Assembly: GCA_033964015.1 (NCBI GenBank)
Contig: CM066923.1
Span: forward strand, 1,550,001-1,614,000
Direction: 5' to 3'
From: Scolanthus callimorphus
Taxonomy: Eukaryota; Cnidaria; Anthozoa; Actiniaria; Edwardsiidae
DNA length: 64,000 nt
The notes beneath the pieces were generated by a model. That model ran no database searches. It saw only the letters and a program-made list of their open reading frames with translations, and was not told the DNA's origin. Of this stretch, positions 56,207-64,000 are shown piece by piece (the stretch's first letter is position 1; each line of letters starts with the position of its first letter). The position numbers were made by a program, and so were the translations under genes.

Positions 56207-58026
56207 TTCATTCACTTTATAGCAGAGCTTTAAAAATGAAAAAAATTTATGCATGGATGTATACTTCTGTGTAATGATATTTTTATAGAATGTCTGTATT
56301 GACTCCTAAATATTAAATTTTGTAAATAACTATTTTTTGTAAAAATGTGGTGTTTTGGTGCAATCTGAGAAATAAGGTTTGACTTTGAAATAAAAAAGAC
56401 TGACGAAAAATGTGGGATTTGTTGGGAATGGATTTGTCAGAAAGTGAAAAAGATCAATAAGTTGGATTGTTAAACTGATTGGAGTTGTTCCGTGTAGGAA
56501 CCTTAAAGAGCCTCTGTCAGCCTCCATTTTGTCAGTCTAGTAACATACCGAGACAGAGAAAGCATCCATTTCCATCGGCTGATTTAGGGAATGTAGTGCA
56601 ATATTTTTGATTGAATTCGATAAATGAATAATAAAACTTTGTTTTTAGAAGAGTATTTCAAGATTTCTACACGTAATTCGTTGTCTGATATCGACTGAAA
56701 ACAATAACAAAGGAGTGGCTGACTAGGGCTCTTTAAAGATGCAAATGAGGAGAGGCTTTTGTTTCTGGTTGACCAGAATCAATTCGATACAAAAGGCTTG
56801 CGTCATTTGCATCTCTAACGTTCTTATGCAGAACAACTCCATTGAGGTGATACCTGGCATAAATCATTTGCTATGGGAAATTGAAAGGTTAAATCAATAT
56901 GCCAATTAGTAAAAATATGAGACAGCAATGCAATTTTAATACCAGCATAGGGTAGCAATGCTTAACCAAATAAATATAGCTTATAAGAATATAGTACTAT
57001 TATTTTAAGGCGAAACAGTACTGTCTGCAGATTGAGCCATATGTACTATTATTTTTTATATTATTTTATTATCTTTTTATTCCCTTTCAATACACTGTAC
57101 ATTTTATAATTTTTAAGCAAAAGTATCTGGAAAAAAAAACCTTTAAAAAATTGCACAAAAATGTAAAAAAAAAAAATTCAATGACAAGGCCCCGATTTAT
57201 CTGTATCGAATACAATGGAATATTGGGGCTCTCGCACGCTTGCTGGCCACTTCTCTGACAAGAAAAATTGCAATCCAATTCCATCCTCAGATAACAGGTC
57301 AAAACAACACCTAGAATTGCATTTGTCTAACAATTGAAAGGTTTTTCTATCAATCTGGAGGATTATTTTGATTAAACTGGGCAAATGTACATGTGTGTTC
57401 ATGGTTACAATTTTACTTATTTTATGTCCACGGTGGACGAATATTAAGCATGCAAAAGCCCCTTTAATGTACCCACAGGGCACCATCTCCCCACAAATGT
57501 TACAATAGGCAACATTTTCAAAGAAAACAAATGTTGCGCATATTCTAGGCCATATTCTAGGAAGTTTTTCCTTTCAAAGTAACAGACAATATTACGTTCA
57601 CAAAAAATGCAGTAGTTAGAAAGATTGATGGAGCATTTTTCAAATATAAAGTTGCTCATGTTGGCTTAAATATTTTACCGGTATTTCTTTCAAATAAAAG
57701 AGTGGCTTTCAATAAATTCAGCCATAAATAAATCAGTATCTGAAATCATAGAATGCAAAACTTTAAAAAAAATTCCAGTCTGTAATAACAAAGCTCACAG
57801 TCAAAGACCAAAACTGTATAATATCATTCTGGGACCCAGCTTAGTAACTTATTGGGCCTCCAACAATTACCTTTTTTAGCCATTTGAAAGTACCAACTGA
57901 ATTGGACTTTGCTGGAGATGCCAGTTTCCTGAGCTAAGAAGTTTTTTATGTTCTCAAGCAACCAACCAATGCAAGATATATCCTCATATAAAACTGCCTG
58001 GAAGACACGCATTGATATCAGTGGAT
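56207..58026. other. Convergent intergenic region
   Basis: 3' ends of the gene at 53133 (+) and the reductase (-) face each other here. It contains a TTAA-bounded MITE. AT-rich, with no supported gene; minus-strand frames at 57087-58030 are short and show no known motif. Confidence 0.45.
56503..56736. mobile_element. TTAA-bounded MITE, copy 2
   Basis: Begins TTAAAGAGCCTCTGTCAGCC and ends GACTAGGGCTCTTTAA. Length 234 against 232 for the copy at 29545. Shared interior: AGAAAGCATCCATTTCC, TGCAATATTTTTG and AACAAAGGAGTG. A partial relative (CAGCCGCCATTTTGTCG ... GCATCCATTTCCATCG) occurs near 48568-48640. Confidence 0.7.
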
Positions 58027-61000
58027 TCATTGACTAGCTGCAGCGTCTGTAGCTTGCCCCTGTGTATTTTCCCTGGGAGGACCATGGTATTTTGCTGTCT
58101 TCTTTACAAATCCTTGCTCAATCATGGAGTATGCCATGTCTATTATAGTCTTATTTATGTCAATAGGGTCAAATCCTAAATCTTCTTTGATCTGCAAAAG
58201 ACAAAGGGATTTATTACTGTTTTGTTCTTAAAAGACAAAGGGATTATTACTAACTCCTAGATTTCCCCAGAAGTTAGAATTAGGTGGTATTTTCGTTACA
58301 GGTTGACATCACCAGGTTGTGGTACAGATAGCTAGTTTTGTGTGAAAACTAGGTGGTCCTTGTCAACAGGGAAGTAAACATGAGCAATTAACAACCAAAG
58401 GTTGAGATTTATGTTAAACGCCATGGAGAACTTAGTGTTATTAGCCCAAGTCTTTGTTCCGACAAGCAATAGAAGAGAGGGAAGCAGCTCAGAAATTGGA
58501 AAAAAATTTGGTCACAATTCCAGGATTACAATTTAAAAAAAAACACAGGACTTTCCAGGTTTTCTATGAGCTGTGTAAACCCTGGGGGAGATTTCTTAAA
58601 CATTAACATTAAGTTGGTGAGCCAACAACTCCAAGGGTGGCCCTGCCTCTCAAGCGGAACTGAATTGAACTCAACCATTTGTCATGTAGGCCCTATTTTT
58701 TTTTCTACCAATCATTTTGTCACATGTCTAATAATAGAGCAGAACAACAACATTCAATAGATACTCAGTTGTTATAGCTGTTAAATATACCTTCTTGTTG
58801 CTCATGACAACAGATTTTCCAATGTCGGGTAATATCATTCTGACACTGCTATCATATAGTGCATATACATATAACCCTATCTTTGGACAAACCAGCGTTG
58901 GAATTTTATAACCTTCAAAGAAATGATAACAAAATTGAAATGAGAAATGTTTGTCTAGTAACATTATTATGCAAGATACTAAATTGCATACCATTTTATT
59001 GATACTACCATCAAGAAATTCCTTTCACCCCCCTATCGAGAAACTCGATTTTCAATTGCTCTAAAAATAGCTCTACCCCTACATGATAAAACTCCATTCT
59101 CTTGTGACCCTGTGGAAATTCTGGATAAAATAGAAAGGCCCTGTGGAAATTCCAGGCTGGGTCCTCAAAACAACTACCCTGTGGAAATTCCAGGTTCCTC
59201 AATAGGGGTAGGGGGAGTCTTTAGCGCACAAAATAAATCTCTGGTCCAAAGGGACACCATACTGCAGACCATAATGGGCATAAGGATGTAGTGTGCAGTA
59301 ACTTTACCTTGAGGTTTAAACTCATTGTAGAGTATCTTTGCAGTCTCGTGTATCCACTGGTTGCCAGACACTGCTAGATATCTGTTGCCTGTAGAAATCA
59401 GGTAAAGATTTAAGAATTGAAGTTCATCATTAATATTAAAAATAAGGCCCATGAGGCTGCAGGGTTATAAATTCCCACATGCTTCGAATACCCCTGAAAA
59501 ATATAACAAGCATCCCAAGCCAGGGTGAATAAACAATGAATAAACTGAAACAGAACTGAACTGGGTAGGTTCTGGGGGCTTCTGGAATGCCCCTCTTCAG
59601 CTCTCCATATAAAATAACAACAGTAATAACAAAGAATGAAACAAATTGTTTAAAGTTTTTCACATATAGTAAGGGTCAAGGACTTCTCTCCCCCAGGCAG
59701 TTTGTCAAGGTCTTCCACAAGAATGGTTTCTCAAATTTCCCCCACAGAGTGAGAACTGACCTGGTGCCTTTGATGATGTGAGTGCTGTGATGTGAGCCTT
59801 GGCAACATCTCTTACATCAACGATGTTGAGATTATACCGAGGTAACATTGGCATTTGATGAAGTAGTAACCTAGATGGAATCTGCAGAAAAAATTATATA
59901 GGAATAATATGTAAAATATTGAATGTAATATTTTTAATATAATAACGGTTACAGTATAAGGTTCCTAACATACCTCCATACTTGTACAAGACGATCCTTG
60001 CAATACTGGGCCATATACTAGACCAGGGTTAATAACAACTAATTCAAACTTTTCATCATCTGGTAAATAACAGGGGATGTATATGTAAAAAACATGGTAT
60101 GTTGTTGTTAGCTTGATTTGTTTGAGCAGGATGGACTGCTAGCCCATTACATCCATCCAAACAGTCTCACCATTTAAATTCTTGACAAAATCCCATGCTG
60201 CCTTCTCAGCAAAAAGTTTGCTCTTGGCATAAGCATTGCATTCTCCTTCAAGTGACCAGTCCTCCTCTGTTAGTTCCCTTGTTTCCTCCATTCGACCATC
60301 TGAAAAAATGCATGACACGCTACCTCATACTCATTAACAACTTTTCTAAACTTGGAAAAACACAGAAAAATGTGCTGGAAGTCAAGTTTGTGCAGCATGA
60401 ATTCTAGACTTCCTTACATTGCAATGCCCAAAAATATACTCCTATATGCCTTTTCAAAAACCACTAAATGTCATGCATAATTTCTATTCCTAATATCCAT
60501 GAACTAATGATCTTTCCTTATGGAAAGAAAATTAACAGTAATCAGAGAATTATTGTTATCTTACACATAACTGCTGCTATAGAGCTGGTGAGCACCACTC
60601 GTTGGACCCCACATCTAGCACAGGCTTGCAGAACACTTCTAGTTCCCTCAACAGCTGGCTCTATGATTTCACTTTCATCCTTAGGATTTGTTTTTGGAAA
60701 TGGTGAAGCCATGTGTACAACATATTGGCAGTCTTTTGCAGCTCTTTAATGAAAGAAAATATGGTAATGACCTGCCATAATCTTAATCATGATGGAGATT
60801 ATTTGATTTGTGATGAATAGATGTCAATAGCATTGATTATCAGGCAACTTTGACAAAGTATGACATTTTACTTGATACACAATGTGGACAGTACAGGGAA
60901 ATTCTTGATTTCTTGGATTGCTTTTATGGGGGCTTCTTTGTTGTCTACAGTGCTCTATTATGAGATATGAAGTTTGGCACTTCATGACCCAACAAATAAG

Positions 61001-61986
61001 TGGTGTCATTGACCATTGTGAAGGCAGGTACATACAAGACATTTTTAGTCTACCTGAGAGAGCTGCAATAATTCTGCACCAATAAGTACAGGGTGGTGAA
61101 GGGGTTCTCCGTGATTCACCCCAAATTTGCTCCGTGACTCGTGAAAACAGGAAAATTATTGCCGTGATCCGTGAAATCTCATGCCCTTGTGACCCGTGAT
61201 TTTACGAATTTCTCTTACGTGACTCGTGATTACAGGCCTAGAGAATCGTGAAACATGAAAGCTGGTCATTAGAGACAGACCATTTGGACCAATATCGAGC
61301 AGGCTCATTCTCTCCTGACTGCTTTTTAGGGAACCTGACGTCCGTAAAAATAGATTTTTTTTTTGTCGGCTCGCGCTACGCGCTCGCCATACATTTTGAT
61401 GTACAACATCAAAATGTCTTTTTAAAATGAGTAAATTTACTATCAGCAAACAGTAAAATAAAGGTTCAGCAATGTCAGGAAGTGCAATTGTTAAACATCA
61501 AGTTCTCATTTACTCCTGGACTTTCCCCATTCTTGTAACTTATATGTCCAAAATTTGCAGCGTGCTTCGCGCGCATAAAGAGGATACTTTGGTGTAGCAT
61601 TTAGAAACTAAAACATCGTACTGTGCTTTTTTTTTAGTTTTGGAAAATTTCAAGTACTTATATCACTATATTTACTTAAAACACAACTTGCATAATCGTT
61701 TTTAAAATTTTACTTCTGTGATTCGTGAAAAGCGTTTTCATAACTCCGTGATCCATGAAATAACGAAAAATCGCTCCGTGATTCGTGATCACTACCCCCC
61801 CTTCACTCCCCTGTAAGTATATACTTTGATCCCAAACTGTTAACAAATGTTACATTATTGTGAAATACTAGATTGCCAAATTTGTATTTTAGCAACATGT
61901 ATAGGCCTGACTTTGAAAATGTTAATTCAATTACTATTGATCAAAAATTTGCAAATACTGAATTAGGGGCCGACCATTTAACTTTT

Positions 61987-62017
<31 letters not shown>

Positions 62018-63137
62018 GCTTTTTTGAAAAAAAATATCCTGCACGGCCCGAAGGGCCGAAAAAAATTTCCTGCACAGCAAAATGGTGACTAAAACCCTTC
62101 TTTTTTATTGGAAAAAAAATTCTCACCGCTTAACAGAGGTAGAAAAAAAATCTTGCACTGACAAAAAAGCCCACCCCCCCCCTCAAAAGTTAAATGGTCG
62201 GCCCCTTAAACGTCTGCATGGGGTAAAATATACAATGGTAAATAGAAACTGTGATCACAGTAACAAGATGGAACAAACTGATTGCATAGAATCATGAGAA
62301 GTTTGAAAAATTCAAAAAAGAGAAAGTATTCCCCAGAGAAATCTTTAATTGTGAGAGAAAATCTGAGACAAATAATGAAACAAACCACACAATGAAAATT
62401 ATAAAATATTGATCATCTAAAATTTATCTCTGTGCTTCAGAATTTCAAGAACACTCTTTAACCTGCTTTAAGTTCCACAAGCAAATAAGGCAACAATAAA
62501 AGTATTTGAAATACCTAGAAAGGATTGAAACAAATAGACTATTTGGCATATCAATGACAATCAAATGTCTTTTTTTTCGATATTTCTAGTTTTATTTACA
62601 ATTCCGAAGTGACAATACCTATTAGAAATCTTAATTTCCTATTCTTCCCGGTATTCTTTATATAAGGTCTTAGTTAAGACATGGTTTCTTTCATATGTTA
62701 ATTTTGTCCGCTAGATAATTTCTTAGTTACTTGGATTGTGTGATTGCATGCCCTGGATTTGTCTTTGCACGTATCTGTTCAAGTACTTTAGTCTTTGACC
62801 GAAAAACTGACAAATATAGAACACAAAATATTGAGCTTAACCTGTCAAAATCAGATTGAACGAATAACACACAGCTAGGGACCTACCTTTCCCAACAAAC
62901 TTCGTCCATAAGGTCTGCTTCCACGAGTTCTATAGGATACTTTGCGTCTGGGCAGAGATTTCTAAGTGGTTGCACTTTCTTTTCAATCTTAAGATCCCTT
63001 ACTGTTCCTCGTACAATAAATTCTCCTTGCTCTAACAGTTGTTTTACGACATGGCAAGCAATAAATCCCGATGCTCCTGTCACTAAAACGCGCTCTGCTC
63101 CACTCATCGAATTCGAATTCTGGCTTTCCCCATTCAT
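58027..63137 (-). CDS. NAD(P)-dependent extended SDR, dihydroflavonol/cinnamoyl-CoA reductase-like
   Basis: Cytosolic NADPH-dependent reductase of the extended short-chain dehydrogenase class. Exons in gene order: 63137-62887, 60743-60565, 60299-60171, 60059-59974, 59881-59761, 59388-59308, 58912-58791, 58191-58027; splice sites read GT-AG on the minus strand, phases agree, 378 codons. The Rossmann motif VTGASGFIA spans residues 19-27, HMASPFP (94-100) the dinucleotide-binding second motif, TSS (Ser138), and NAYAKSK supplies catalytic Tyr167 and Lys171. VINPGLVYGP and VDVRDVAKAHITAL are typical of the DFR/CCR branch. The closest functional labels are aldehyde, methylglyoxal or phenylacetaldehyde reductases; flavonoid chemistry is not implied in an animal. 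No signal peptide. Confidence 0.9.
61089..61813. mobile_element. TIR element with 6-bp target duplication and CGTGATTCGTGAAA repeats (reductase intron 1)
   Basis: CAGGGTGGTGAAGG at 61089 pairs with the inverted CAGGGGAGTGAAGG ending at 61813. TAAGTA flanks it exactly at 61083-61088 and 61814-61819. Near both ends are runs of degenerate CCGTGATTCGTGAAA units. ~725 bp, no protein recognised. Confidence 0.75.
61976..62205. mobile_element. MITE with GGGGCCGACCATTTAACTTT ends, poly-G interior
   Basis: GGGGCCGACCATTTAACTTT at 61976 is exactly inverted at 62186-62205. TTA flanks both ends (61973-61975 and 62206-62208). The interior has a ~30-base G-run and GAAAAAAAAT boxes on both sides. It is in intron 1 of the reductase gene. 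Confidence 0.8.
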
Positions 63138-64000
63138 TTTCTCCGATCCAGTGTCCCTATTTGCTATTTTGAAGACATCCAGCTATTGATGGTTGAATTG
63201 TTGAGAAGCTCAATGTAATCTGGGTGAACTTTCTTGAGATTTCGAGAGTTTGCAGCTGTGTTTTATGGAGAAGTGGTCGAGAGGCGCGCAAACTTCGTTT
63301 AGACGGGTGTCGATTTCAGGTCAGTATTTATAAAACGCAGCTGTTAGTGTTGGGCTCCCTGTATGTTTCAAGAGGAAGCAAAATAATTTTAGAGTAGATA
63401 TCAAGTATGTTACGCTATCAAGGAATAACAACTTGCATAATTTACATTGTATATTTTGCCATCATTTCGCGATTTGCCACTCGTGACTACCATATTGCGA
63501 TTGGGGGTACGTAGTTGGGGGTAATATTTTTGTTGGATCAACTTCACTTCCGGTTTGCAAAAATGAAGAGCTGACACACGGACACGGAGCTGAACGACAA
63601 AAGCAGAAAACGTATTTGACGAAACTTGGCGCACTGTCTAAAGCTCACAAGTTGATAGTCCGTGGGCCAGGAATCGAAACCCTCCCCCCCCTCGGGGATT
63701 TTTGCTGACATATATCATTCGAAAGCTTAGGTCAAGGGTAGTCCAAAACCGGTTGTTCGCACTTTTGAAGTGGAAGCGTTTAGGAGTTACGGTGCATTTT
63801 ACATTTGGGCTTCAAAACCACAGGGTACCCGCGTCGGGGATAGCGAAAAATACAAATAAAATGCTTGTATTCCATTCAAAACTCAACATATTGTGCAGCT
63901 GGTCACGAAATAGCCTTTAAGGCATGATTACGTTGAAAACGTGTGCATAAAAGCATTCAAATAGGTGATTTGGGCAACAGTGTATTCCACAGGATACCCG
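63138..64000. other. Upstream region of the reductase gene
   Basis: No gene recognised. The first few hundred bases are the presumed promoter and 5' UTR of the minus-strand reductase; no TATA box at a convincing distance was identified. Confidence 0.4.

Noticed and set aside
57087..58030. Minus-strand frames downstream of the reductase
   Set aside because: Short, broken and without known motifs; could be a transposon remnant but cannot be supported.

Overview
The window is metazoan nuclear DNA: six protein-coding loci, five with GT-AG introns whose exon phases join, plus a large load of DNA transposons, minisatellites and tRNA-derived repeats. Compact introns, an OTU-bearing Helitron, a SYG-rich RSF1 homologue and many small palindromic MITEs fit an anthozoan cnidarian such as a sea anemone or coral. 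That placement is inference; no species-level marker is present.

Layout. 1-3849: no gene; a partial G-tract MITE, a long (TTG/ATG)n satellite, a LINE 3' tail and a tRNA-like repeat. 3850-18881: one ~15 kb structure whose two ends are inverted copies (about 95% identical over ~445 bp), each followed inward by a minisatellite of ~61 bp units. Between the arms lies a degraded Helitron on the + strand: OTU protease segment, HUH Rep plus helicase, and an RPA1-like ssDNA-binding gene. A candidate 8-bp target-site duplication flanks the structure. 19347-28297: RSF1-like chromatin remodelling factor (+), ten exons, with a tandem array of tRNA-like units in intron 9. 30765-36013: Serinc family membrane protein (+), five exons, with an unusual ~250-residue cytosolic tail. 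38088-40982: secreted type-B carboxylesterase (+), three exons. 43234-49561: SLC17/sialin-type transporter (+), nine exons. 53133-56206: an unrecognised six-exon gene (+). 58027-63137: extended SDR of the dihydroflavonol/cinnamoyl-CoA reductase type (-), eight exons, convergent with the preceding gene.

The host genes look like unrelated housekeeping or metabolic genes, not a pathway. The transposon content is the notable part: at least fifteen small palindromic or TIR-bounded elements, several with recognisable target duplications, sit in introns and spacers. The strongest candidates for new biology are the foldback element with minisatellite arms carrying a Helitron, and the Serinc protein with a proline-rich, coiled-coil tail. 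Exon coordinates were derived by hand from splice signals and phase and have not been checked against transcripts.
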